From positions 310,001-374,000 of the forward strand of contig JARVZY010002393.1 in the NCBI GenBank assembly GCA_030686995.1: a stretch of DNA of 64,000 nt. Direction: 5' to 3'. The translations under genes were made by a program, and so were the position numbers. The stretch is from Artemisia argyi. Lineage: Eukaryota; Streptophyta; Magnoliopsida; Asterales; Asteraceae. Shown here one piece after another: positions 38,022-48,037 of this stretch (position 1 is the first letter of the stretch; each line of letters starts with the position of its first letter). Under the pieces are notes generated by a model that saw only the letters and a program-made list of their open reading frames with translations, made no database searches and was not told where the DNA came from.

Positions 38022-39608
38022 CCTTTTTTCTTGTTTTTTGAAGTCTCTGTCTCTTCTTCTTCATCTCCCATGTTTGCAACAACAATTGCTGTTGTTGTTT
38101 GTTGTATCATTGGTGATATGTTAGGTGTTCCTTCAGGTGTTGGTGATATCACTGGTGATATCATTAGTGATAACTGAGTTGAACCTTTATTGGTTGGTGG
38201 TGTTTGTGTTGGTGTTGTTTCAGGTGTTGGTGTTTTTGCAGGTGACCTTTGACTTATTGGTGTAACGAGTATTACTGGCTTTGGTTTTGTTTTTGTTGGT
38301 GTGCTTTTTGATTTTCTTGCCGTTGACCTTGTCATTGGTGATGACGTGGTTGGTGCTGTTGTTTTTGTTGCTAATAGTTGTGATATTGTTGTTGTTTTAG
38401 TTGTTTTCGTGTCTTTTTTTTTTTATAGTGATTCGAATTTTCTTTTTAGGGGTTTGTTTCTTTGTTATACCTGCATAAAACAAATTCCAAATAAGTTTTT
38501 TGAATACGATAAATGTGATATATAAACTCTGAATGTGTGTGCATCATATTATTTATGACATTCTACTGCAATTATACACACACATTTTGCCAAATGTGTA
38601 TGTATCACAGGTAATATACAGAGATAAATGTCAAAATAAAGTACACCACATACATTCAGGTTTTTATATCTTACAATTTACCTTTACTTTTTTCAATCTC
38701 TGGTGATACTTGCAACAACTCACTTGTCATCAGAACTGCATTTAATTTTTTTTAGATATTTAATACAATTTATGCATTTTTTTGTAAAGCTTTATTAAGA
38801 TAAACCGTTTAAAGCTTGTATCGCGTCCAGATCTCCAAAGATTTCATTCTCTATATTTTTTTTTCAAAAAGCACAAATTTAGTTTCTCATCATATATACT
38901 AGTTATCAGTACAAGTGATGACTATCATAGGTGATATACTACAAATTCTGAATAAAACCACCTTCAAATATTTTTCATCACAGATTTTATTCTACAAAAA
39001 ACTTATGTAAGCCATTACAAATGTTTTATCACTGGTGATATACTACCATAAACTTAAGTAAGCATCTACATCTATTCATCATCATGACATATGTTCTACA
39101 GCTAAAATATGAATAAAACCACTACAACTGTTTTATCACTTCTGATATACTACCAAAAATTGAACAAAGCAACTACAACTGTTTTATCACTGGTGATATA
39201 TTACTATATTTTGAAGTAAGCCACTACATCATCATCACATATGTTGTATCACAAGTGATATTCAACAAAAAACTGAAGAAAATCACTATATTCATCACAT
39301 TATTATAACAATCTTTCTACAAATTCAGAAAAAACTGTAAAATCTAATTAAATAGTATCTTATAAAAGTCAAATAAGTTCATATTCATCATATGCATCAC
39401 AGTACCACATCAAAAATCAACATAAAATTCACAAAAATATTCATAAGTATCAATAATATTCATAAATAAGTAAAAAATCACTAGAGATACTAATAAAACT
39501 AGTAAATAATTAGTCGGAAGCATCGTATCTTTATCCCGAGACTCATTAGGTTCATTTTGAACCGGTTTTTTTTCCTGTATCTGCTTGTGCACTTGATGAT
39601 TCTTCCAT

Positions 39609-39887
39609 TTTTGTGTTTTATTGATGATTTGAACGGTTAAAATAGGTTAATTTTGAGTTTTCGTGGCAGTTAGTAATTGCGGTTAGAGAGAGAAAATGGA
39701 ACCTTTTGTGATTTTAATTGTGTGGAAAGTGACGAGTCAGGGGGTAGGTTGATGGGGGTAAGTTTGAGGAATTGGCAATTTTGGTCCCTCCGTGTTTTTT
39801 ATTATTAAAAATTGTTTTTTTAAATGGAGGCTTCTGATTGGTCCATTGGTATGTGAGAGTTTTTGAGTATATAAAATAAAACGTCTC
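39609..39887 (-). promoter_or_regulatory. Gene B 5' region and right MULE terminus
   Basis: Upstream of the gene B ATG (39606-39608). It includes GGCAATTTTGGTCC, shared with the gene A upstream region, and the terminal block GATTGGTCCATTGGTATG (39836-39853), inverted relative to the left end. The gene thus reads inward from the right end, mirroring the transposase gene at the left end. Confidence 0.45.
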
Positions 39888-41922
39888 GATACTTAAACTT
39901 ATATTTACTAAAGAACAAGTACTGAAAGTGTTTACTGTAACTTCCTCGCAGCTTATTAATATTCATGACTCAATCGTTGATTGCTAATACCTTACGTTAA
40001 AAAAGTTTATTTACAGTAGGCAACATCTTCGTTTCATAATATAGCAATTTTTAAATCACTTTTAGTCGAGTTCAACTAATATAAAACCTCTATTCTTTTA
40101 ACAAGACATTATAGCATCACACTATTTAATTTATAGTTGTAATGTAAGATTTCATTTTGAGAGGTGATTTGCACATCAAATAAATTAATGGATACCATAT
40201 TATTACACCTCTAATGTTACAACATACCATGTGCATATATAATTGTGATGTCCCCATCAATTTATTTGGTGTGCAAATCACATTCCTTTCATTTTCTTAG
40301 GCAAGATTTTAACGATAACGTGAATAGTTGACTTCATAACTGTATTATGCATAGTTGTCTCGCGATCCTAATCGTAAGATCGTACGATCCTACGATCCTA
40401 CACAAAAAACGACCATGATCTTAACAAGATCGTAATTCAAGTAGGATCAGATCTTAAGATCGTAGGATCGTTTAGGATCGCTTATTATTTTATTTTTTAT
40501 TTTTTATTTTTATTATTATTATTATTTTTAGTATATTAACTTATTAAGCATAAGACCATGTCTAAAGTCTAATGACTAAGAATTTTTCATAAAAGCTATT
40601 ATTTTGGTGTTATTAATTGATTGTCTTTTGTAAGATTAATAAGTGTGAAATCATTATGCTTTTTATGAACTATTTGTAAATAGTTTAGATGTGTCTTTTT
40701 AGGTTTATTTTGAAAAACGATTTCGTACTTTGTAAAATGTCAGAAGCTTATTTTTGAAGTAAACCATCTAGATACTAGACCTAATTTTGTTCATAATTTA
40801 TTTTATGTTACATAAAAAACATGAACTATATGTTAAAAAATTTCAGTAGTATTATAAGAATATCATAATTTAATTTATTTGGCCATAAAGAGAAAAAAAT
40901 ATCATGTTTCAATCTATTATAAATTATGTCGTTTCATTTTTAAATACAATTCATTTATCTTTTTGCATTTATCTATATATTGTAATAAAAAAGTAATAAC
41001 GTACCAATAAATTAACACTATATTTGCATTAATCTAAATGTTATTACGAAAAACCTACAATAAAAAACATTGAAACAATAAGTTGGTGCACGTAAGTAGT
41101 AACTTTGTGTAAGTATGCATTGCAATATATATCTAATATGCTACTACTATGATACTTGAAAATATAACTTTTTCTTTTATAATTCATTTTAGATTCGTTT
41201 ATCATATGAAATATTATACAAAAATATAAAACTAGAACCCCTATATAAAATATATACATTTTCATAGGATCTTACGATCCTGATCTGATCCTATAATTAC
41301 AATCTTGCAAAGCCGAAAGCAATCTTAGGTAGGATACCGATCCGACAACTTGACTGTTATGTTTTCTATACTAAGAAGTAGTATATCTTTCATTTATTAT
41401 AGAACTATTGACTTGTTGCGACACTATTAATATTTAATAGCTGCAATATCTATTTACAATATGATCTTATCAAACCACTTTTGACATGCTGTGAAAGTGT
41501 GAGGGTTACAATAGTAACTTTAGTTAAAAGTAAGGCTTTGAAAATATAATAAAGAATTAAAAACATCGTACGTGTTCCGGGTCATCTTCTATGTCAAGGA
41601 CATAGACCTTAAAACCTCCATTATTAAAGAACGATTATGAGATTCGTTTTCTCTAGTGTTTTTAATCTATTAACTGTCTTTCTTTCTTCTTTTTTATAAT
41701 GTATGGTGGTTCCCATTCAAATCCTAAGGTAGGTTTTGTTCATCGCTTATCAGAGGTTTCGATTTCTAAGGTGGTTCTGGGAACCACTTTCGTATAAGGT
41801 AGGTGTCACATGTTCTGAAGGCTGAACTCCATCTCGTGTTAAGCTCTATATTAGACGTGCACATTTTCATATTTATCACCAATTCATCATCTCTTTTTCA
41901 TCACCCTTCTCGTATCTGTGTC
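39888..41922. other. Region between the MULE and kinase copy 1
   Basis: No gene is visible apart from the candidate element at 40353-41350. The first 50 bp (ACTTAAACTTATATTT...TACTGAA) weakly resemble 54246-54285 from the kinase copy 2 locus. Clear homology to that locus resumes at 41811 (GTGTCACATGTTCTGAAGGC). The intervening 1.9 kb has no counterpart upstream of copy 2. Confidence 0.5.
40353..41350. mobile_element. Candidate element with AGTTGTC...GACAACT ends and GATCCTACG-rich borders
   Basis: The left end AGTTGTCTCGCGATCCT and right end AGGATACCGATCCGACAACT are imperfect inverted repeats. Both borders are full of CGATCCTA / TAGGATCGTA words (at least six on the left, three on the right), while the 750-bp interior is plain AT-rich DNA. 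No coding region and no certain target duplication. Confidence 0.4.
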
Positions 41923-44900
41923 ATGGGAAACTGTATTGTAACGCCATCTAAGAAACACCCATCCACGGGTGGTGACAGTAGTGGCACCACCTCCTCTTCT
42001 AGCACAGTAGCTGTTACGGAAAACCTAAAGAAGTTCAATTATTCTGAGCTTCGAAAGGCCACGAGAAACTTTGAGGCTAACACCAGGCTTGGGGACGGTC
42101 AGTTTTGGAGCATTTTTAAAGGGTGGGTAGACAGTGTAACATACTCACCATCAAAGGTCCGTGTAGGGGTTGCCATCGCCGTTAAGAAATTTATTACATA
42201 TCAAAACTGCTTGCATTATATATTTATTACTAGAAGGACTAGAGATCGATATCAAAATAGCATAAAAGAGTTTCAAACTGACATATTAATATAGCAATAA
42301 AACATAAAGATAAACACCATAATTTTCTGAGCTGAAAATAACACCAAAAGCAACTCAGTACCCCTAATTACACATTCAACCATAAGAAACCAATTGGCAA
42401 CTTAGGCGATAAGAGAAATTTATTCGACTAAGGCATTGTTGAATTTGCTTAAGAGAAAGTCCGACAAAAGTGGAAAATATGACTATTTAGTTTCTTATCA
42501 AGTCCTCTCATCTTGAACACATACGCATCTCATGACCACCCTCAAAATTGCAGTATGCAGGGATTGAACTTAGATCTAGTGGAGAGACCCATGCCCCCAC
42601 TAATTAACTACCTTTTGGGGTTATGCTTGTATAAAACTATTAAGGACTAAGTTTGTAAATACGCAACATATTTTCTCGAAAGTATTGAAATACGTAACCT
42701 ACTAAAAATATTACTTATATCGTTAACAAACTTTCAAAATTGGCACAAGATACGTAATGTTGACCGGATTTTTACGTGGTTGACCGGTTTGGAGGTTAAC
42801 ATATAAAAAAACTTACATTATCGGTCTCTGTGGTTTGCGTCTCTTTTCACCGGTCATCCTTTAACGTTATTTCAGTTATAAAAGTTACAATAATGGTCCT
42901 TGTCGTTTAGGTTGACTTTCATCTTTAGTCTCTCGGCTTTATTTTCACTTTTTGGTCTATTTTTACACGTTTTGGTCATTTTTTACACGTTTTATTTCGT
43001 TTTTTCCACTTTTATAAAAAAAATCGAATAAAATTTTATAAAAAAAATCGAAAAAAATATTTTTCTGAATATATTTTCGAAAAAAAAATATTTTCGAAGA
43101 AAAATATTTTTTAGAAAAAATATTTTTTTTTTCGAAAAATTTTTAGAAAAATATTGTTTTTTCTAAAATTTTTTTAGAAAAAAAATAAAAATTTTTAGAA
43201 AAATATTTTTTTTCTAAAATTTTTTTAGAAAAAAAAATAAAAATTTTTTAGAAAAATATTTGAATAAAAAAATATTTTTTCGAATTTAAAAAAAAATATT
43301 TGAATAAAATATTTTCGAAAAAAAATATTTTTTTTCGAAAATTTTTTAGAAAAATATTTTTCTAAAAAACTTTCCAAAAAAATTATTTTTTCTACAAAGT
43401 ATTTATATTTAAAAAAATATTTTTTTTTCAAAAATTTTTTAGAAAAATATTTTTTTTCAATTTTTTTTATAAAATATTTGTTATAAAATTTTATTCGATT
43501 TTTTTTATAAAAGTGGAAAAACGAACGAAAACGTGTAAAAACGGATCAAAACGTGTAAAAACGGACGAAAAATTGAAAATAAAGTCAAGGGACTAAAGGT
43601 GAAAATCAACTCAAACGACAAGGACCATTATTGTAACTTTTATAACTGAAATAACATTAGAGGATGACTGGTGAAAACAGACGCAAAACCACAGAGACCG
43701 ATAATGTAAGTTTTTTTATATGTTAACCTCCAAACCGGTCAACTAGGTAAAAATCCGGTCAACATTACGTATCTTGTGCCAATTTTAAAATTTGTTAGCG
43801 ATATAAGTAATAATTTTAGTAGGTTACGTATTTCGTTACTTTTGAGAAAGTATGTTGCGTATCTACAAACTTAGTCCAAGTATTAAACGTATACTTGACT
43901 TAAAGGTTGTGCAAATCCATTTTTATGCAGGCACTAGTAAATTTTGTAGCAAATTTGAGCCACCCAAATCTTGTTAAACTCGTTGGATATTGCAAGGAAG
44001 ATGGTAATTTTGTTCTTGTAGATGAATATATGCAAAAAGGTAGTCTTGAAAATCATCTTTTCAGAAGTAAGCATTCAATTCTTTTAACTATGCGAAATCC
44101 TTCTTTTAGGAATAAAAAAAGTATAGTTAATTATTTGATGAGTTTATTTGAAATTTTATGCAGAAGGTGTAGAATCACTTCCGTGGAGTACAAGAATAAA
44201 AATAGCCATTGATGCAGGTCATGGCCTTGCATTTTTGCATGCCCAGAAACAACATGTTTTTTACTTAGGCTTTAACACCTCAAAAATCTTGTTAGATGAA
44301 GTAAGTGAAAATTCTAAATATCATAACAATTCGAACAAATATTAGAAGAAAACATCTTCTGACGTTGAAATTTTTTATAGGATTTTAACGCAAAGCTTTC
44401 AGATTTTGGATTCACAAAGCTAATTATTAAGCCAGGCGATGTCCAAATAGGACATTATTCACCAGAATTTATAGCGACTGGTTAGTTCTTCATGTTCAAT
44501 CTCAATATAATGTTTGAGGAACTATGTTTTATGTAGTTGCATGCACACGCCAAGACACCATTTTGGTGTGAAACTATTCACGATACACAATTTTACATCA
44601 ACTAATGATGTGGCACAATAACAGACTTAATTTTTATTTATTATCCTTTGTATAACTACTTTTTGAGTACCATAAATATTTTGATTTTTAAGTATGACAA
44701 GAACCATATTTCGACTACTTAACTATATATTTCGATCTTCAGAGTTAGAACATGACAATGGTCAAATAAATAAAGGTCGTTGATGGAAGTTTTGTGATTT
44801 GACTACAGGTGTTTTAAGTGTCACTAACGATGTCTACAATTTTGGTGTGGTATTGCTAGAAGTATTAATGGGTCGACGTTTAACTGACCGTAGCATTGGG

Positions 44901-45124
44901 CAACGTTTGATAGACTGGGCTTTACCAGTTTACCTGCAATACGAGAAAAAAATGTAAAACTTACTATTATAATGGACCCACGATTAGAAAACAATTACCC
45001 ATTTAAAGGAGCACAGAAATTGGCAAAGGTTATCGTGCGTTGCCTTGAAGATGATCCAAGAAAACGACCTTCAATGGAAGAAGTTGTGGTTATATTACAA
45101 GAGATTGGTGAACTAACATCCTAA
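41923..45124 (+). pseudogene. Receptor-like cytoplasmic kinase copy 1, broken
   Basis: It is a close paralogue of 54428-57178. ATG at 41923; exon remnants are 41923 to about 42193, 43931-44066, 44164-44300, 44381-44480 and 44809-45124. Compared with copy 2, about 165 bp are missing at the end of exon 1, including its GT donor, so exon 1 runs into intron sequence and stops at 42292-42294. The last exon has an 8-bp insertion near 44927-44934 (TTACC repeated), which shifts the frame before the kinase C-lobe end. Exon 4 lacks 9 bp across the APE region. It also lacks the HRD residues (FYLGFNTSKILLD). Its ancestral promoter appears to be the block at 15294-15752, cut off by the MULE. It is unlikely to yield a kinase. 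Confidence 0.85.
42644..43877. mobile_element. Foldback MULE-type MITE in kinase copy 1 intron
   Basis: The ends GGACTAAGTTTGTA and TACAAACTTAGTCC begin arms of about 300-400 bp that mirror each other (TTGACCGG-TTTTAC, GGTTAACATATAAAAAAACT, AATAATGGTCCTTGTCGTTT). Flanking 9-bp copies AACTATTAA (42635-42643) and AAGTATTAA (43878-43886) differ by one base. The centre (about 42945-43590) is an almost pure A/T hairpin of TTTTTAGAAAAATATTTTT-like words. It is the longer form of the element in copy 2. Confidence 0.8.
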
Positions 45125-45719
45125 TTAAGTGAATTGAAGGTGTGGTCACATGCTACAAGAGACAGTGTACTAACAAGATATTATTTGACAATTCAGTGAG
45201 ATGTATAAATTTCGTTTTAAGATATACAAATAATATCGTTCTGATACATAACTTTAGTATAACCATTGTTCATGTTAAGATGATATATAATGGGAGACAA
45301 TGAACACTAGTGAAGTTTTAAGGCTGTGCTAAGCACGGCCCAGGAGTGTAAAAATGATCGCGATAACATTGTGTAATGTAAAGTAGTAACATAGACTACT
45401 AAGATAGTTAAAAATACGCAAGATATAAACTATTAAGATAGGTAAAAATATGCAGGATGTAAAAAATAAGTATACATAGAATCACGAAATTTGTTATATA
45501 CAATTATAAGTCAACTTTGCAATTTTTCCAACAAAATTACTTATTACAACTTTACTTCCAAACTCATTGTTGATGAATATAACTACTCGCCATACCATCT
45601 GAATTTCTATTTGGTCATATATCTCACATTTTTCATGACAATATCACAAGTCATCATATCATCTAATTTTCTTGGTTCAAATTTATGTGTATAATATATA
45701 GACTTTTGAGTTATTATTG
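45125..45719 (+). other. 3' flank of kinase copy 1
   Basis: 45125-45285 aligns with 57179-57330 after kinase copy 2 (GAATTGAAGGTGTGGTCA, AAGAGACAGTG, CAATTCAGTGAGATGTATAAA). At 45270 it shows the empty site GTTAAGATGATATATAATGGG for the hAT insertion in copy 2. The rest is unassigned AT-rich DNA. Confidence 0.7.
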
Positions 45720-45946
45720 GGGCAAATTATAAAAAAAATATCATAGTTGCTATGGTTTCGTCTTCAGTGTAGCGAATAATTTTTTTTACTTTTGAGGATA
45801 ATTTTTTTCAAATTCATCCTCTTTTGGGTATTATGTGACATATTTGCCTTTCGGGAAAAAAAATTCTATTAGCTAAAAGGGGCAAAAATGTTCAGAAATT
45901 TCAAAAAATACCCTAAAGAGGATGAATATGAAAGAAAATTATCCTC

Positions 45947-45977
<31 letters not shown>

Positions 45978-46001
45978 TTGTTTGCTACTCTGAAGACGGT
46001 T

Positions 46002-46060
<59 letters not shown>

Positions 46061-46077
46061 TTTGCTACTCTGAAGAC

Positions 46078-46124
<47 letters not shown>

Positions 46125-46132
46125 ATTTGCCC
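45720..46132. mobile_element. Palindromic MITE with GGGCAAAT ends, TSD TTATTG
   Basis: It begins GGGCAAATTAT and ends AATTTGCCC, with TTATTG at 45714-45719 and 46133-46138. The arms mirror each other (ACTTTTGAGGATAATTTT against AAAATTATCCTCAAAAGT; CATCCTCTTT against AAAGAGGATG). The right arm contains AATTGTTTGCTACTCTGAAGA twice (about 45976 and 46058), separated by long T and A tracts. That may be a real duplication or a homopolymer assembly artefact. Confidence 0.65.
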
Positions 46133-46700
46133 TTATTGGTCAACAAAACATTACCTTACATTTTAGTCACTATTATTTTTGTTTCAAAATGTGTGTAAAA
46201 ATGTTTGAAATATAACATAAAGTTTGTCTTGTGTTTGATGTAATCCTTTAACGAACAAAAAGTCTACAACTCCTCATACCATGCTTTTCACATAACACAT
46301 CTTACCAATTTGACTTTTAGTTGAAAGGGCTAATATAGTCTACAAACTTACATCATACGTCGCTCTTTTCCCTAATATAAATTTACTTACTTTTGTGTAG
46401 TTTTGTGTTGTGTAGCTAGATTATTTACAGTCTCCATATCAAATACGAGTAGATTATCAATATCCATGTACAAGGACTGTAACATTAAAGTCTTAGTCAC
46501 AAACTTATCTTAAAGCGAACAGAAGATTAATACGAACAATCTACACATTAATCCTTTAGTTTTATATATATGCACAACCAACGTTGATACTGAAACAAAA
46601 CTTACAAACCGTAAAAGAGAAAAAAATAAAAATAAATAAATAAATAAATAAAATAAAATAAAATAGAAATCCACTAATGATAATAAGTTATTTGGCGGCA

Positions 46701-47252
46701 GGGACGAAGCTAGGAATTTTTGTTAAGGGGGGCTCAAATTTTTTTTTGATAGTAACGTATGAATTTTTGTTTTAGAAGCTTGATTGAAGTTTGAGTAGTT
46801 TGACAAACGTGTTCAATGATATTTGTCTCGGTAGTAACATACAACTACTTGATTAGTTGAGAAAATGAACAAAACGGGCAAAGGTTAGCGTAAATGTTAG
46901 CGAAGATGGTTTAATCATAATACTAATGTAGTGGGTTTTTTTTTGCTAAAAATGTTTAATCATAAAATTCTAAGCATAACTAAAATGACAAATTATAAAC
47001 AAGACGGACTATGTTTTTATAAAAGTACAGCACCAAATTATTATAATATTATATTATTAAATATAATAATAACAATAAAAGGTAGACAATTTTTTTATTA
47101 ATATCTGGGTCATCTTCCTCGTAAAGACCAAGACTTCAAACCATCATTGATACAAGATTGTTGAATTGCTTATTAAATTGCATCTTTTTTTTTTTTTCTT
47201 TCTTCCCACTTAGATGTAAGGGTAGTTCCGCCATTGTTGTGGCTCCGTCTCT
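46701..47252. mobile_element. Candidate MITE with GGGACGAAGCTA / TGGCTCCGTCTC ends
   Basis: The left end GGGACGAAGCTAGG and right end GGCTCCGTCTCTG form imperfect inverted termini, followed inward by AAGGGGGGCTCAAATTTTTTTTT, a sequence often seen in plant MITE-like repeats. No coding region. The target duplication is not clear. Confidence 0.4.
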
Positions 47253-48037
47253 GTTTGGGGGTTGTAACTTGTAAATCAATCAATAAGAAACTTTTTAGCT
47301 TTCTTCTACTATATATTGCTTATCAATAAGTTAGTCAGGGCATATTTCTTCAACAATATCACTTACTTGAGTTACTTCTCCCAAACATGCTTATCTGCAG
47401 TTAGTTGATTACATAATTTAGCATACCTTCACCTTATAATTATCATCTATACTTGCGCAAAATAATTGATCACCATATATCATGATATGTAGTTCTTCTA
47501 GTAAAGTGGATCATTTGGTGGTTTTAAAAAAACGTCTATGTATATTAGATATTTTGAATTTGAATATCTATTATATGCATTAAGTATTTTATAATCTTTG
47601 TATTTTGAGTTTTATTTTATTTTAGTACTCCAAAAACAATTTTGTTGGAAATAAAATACCAATTTAGGTCGCCAACATGTTCTAAATGTATATCATTGTA
47701 TTTTTTATATATGCAAAGGTTAATGATATGTCGTCTTTTTCTTACAGAAATTAGTATATCGACTAAAGAAATAATCACCGAATATAGTACGCAACATATA
47801 ATTTCAGTGGCTCATGAACATACTTATATAATCAAAAGTATAAATAAAGTATAAATATGTATTTTTTTTGGTGCATTGAACACACTTATACAATCAAATG
47901 TATAAATAAAGTTTAAAGATATATCCACTAAACCAAATAAATAAAGTACGGAGTATAAAGATATATAACCAAACGACAATGATAGTAAGTTTTGAAATCA
48001 TGTCACCATAACTCAGCAAGTGAACAGTAATAACCAC
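47253..48037. other. Unassigned AT-rich region
   Basis: I see no gene, terminal repeats or promoter that I can support. The words TATAAATAAAGT recur three times near 47840-47960. The last bases TAATAACCAC form the left flank and duplicated CAC of the CACTA element. Confidence 0.5.

Larger units (their letters stand above)
16400..39500. repeat. Dispersed 12-bp spaced palindrome ATCAC-NN-GTGAT
   Basis: Examples: 16412, 16523, 16613, 16818 and 16974 (centre CA); 18424 (TA), 18482 (TT), 19201 (AT), 19221 (TG), 20012, 20336, 20990, 21748, 21765, 23331, 29200, 29232, 30724, 30766, 31768, 31998, 32382, 32894, 38148, 39031, 39187 and 39247. The ten half-site bases are constant in most copies while the two central bases take nearly every combination; one-mismatch copies (ATCACNNGAGAT, ATCATNNGTGAT) are also frequent. 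I count roughly fifty sites by eye. They lie in introns, intergenic DNA and the coding exon near 38100-38175. They are essentially absent from the LTR insertions 24054-27938 (one half-like site at about 25663) and 34278-38021, and outside the MULE. Confidence 0.9.
29657..39608 (-). pseudogene. Ulp1-like gene B, paralogue of A, LTR-interrupted and lacking the catalytic His block
   Basis: Approximate exons: 39560-39608, 38683-38739, one exon split as 38027-38470 and 33266-34277, 32914-33101, 32428-32832, 32162-32215, 31898-31951, 31663-31717, 31438-31572, 31209-31351, 30812-31060, 30533-30716, 30211-30427 and 29657-30061. The N-terminal module matches gene A (SLRAKTTVKPFYEATHKLS, IDWCTYIWNCMKNSKEKW). 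A Lys/Glu coiled-coil region follows, then LTEDETLLAYSVFSMEG (gene A: LTEDELLLARSIFSMQG) and a C-terminal KENKIDCGMYMMMHMEMF with the Cys motif. The His-containing block present in gene A is deleted here: VFFPIIA runs into a TGA and a frame change at about 30300. Further lesions are TAA at 30635-30637 (gene A has Lys) and one-base shifts in A-tracts at 34071-34077 and 38414-38424. It is not a working protease. Confidence 0.72.
15754..39887. mobile_element. Giant Mutator-like element with transposase and two Ulp1-like genes
   Basis: The borders are inferred. On the left, homology to the kinase promoter stops at about 15750. Near both ends an inverted block CATACCAATGGAC-AATC occurs (15788-15805 plus; 39836-39853 minus), the best-conserved part of a degraded terminal inverted repeat. 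ACATTCAAA (15745-15753) and ATACTTAAA (39889-39897) could be a 9-bp target duplication with three transitions; this is weak. Content: transposase gene on + and two C48-like genes on -, a combination known from plant MULEs that carry Ulp1-like genes. Length is 24.1 kb, or about 16.5 kb without the two inserted LTRs. The dispersed ATCAC-NN-GTGAT palindrome fills the element. All three genes carry lesions, so this copy cannot be autonomous as sequenced. Confidence 0.7.

Noticed and set aside
16400..39500. CRISPR-like repeat array
   Set aside because: The repeated 12-mers are irregularly spaced palindromes in a plant transposon with introns; no cas genes and no spacer structure.
43225..43431. Lys/Phe-rich 68-codon frame
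   Set aside because: It translates the A/T hairpin core of the foldback element in kinase copy 1.
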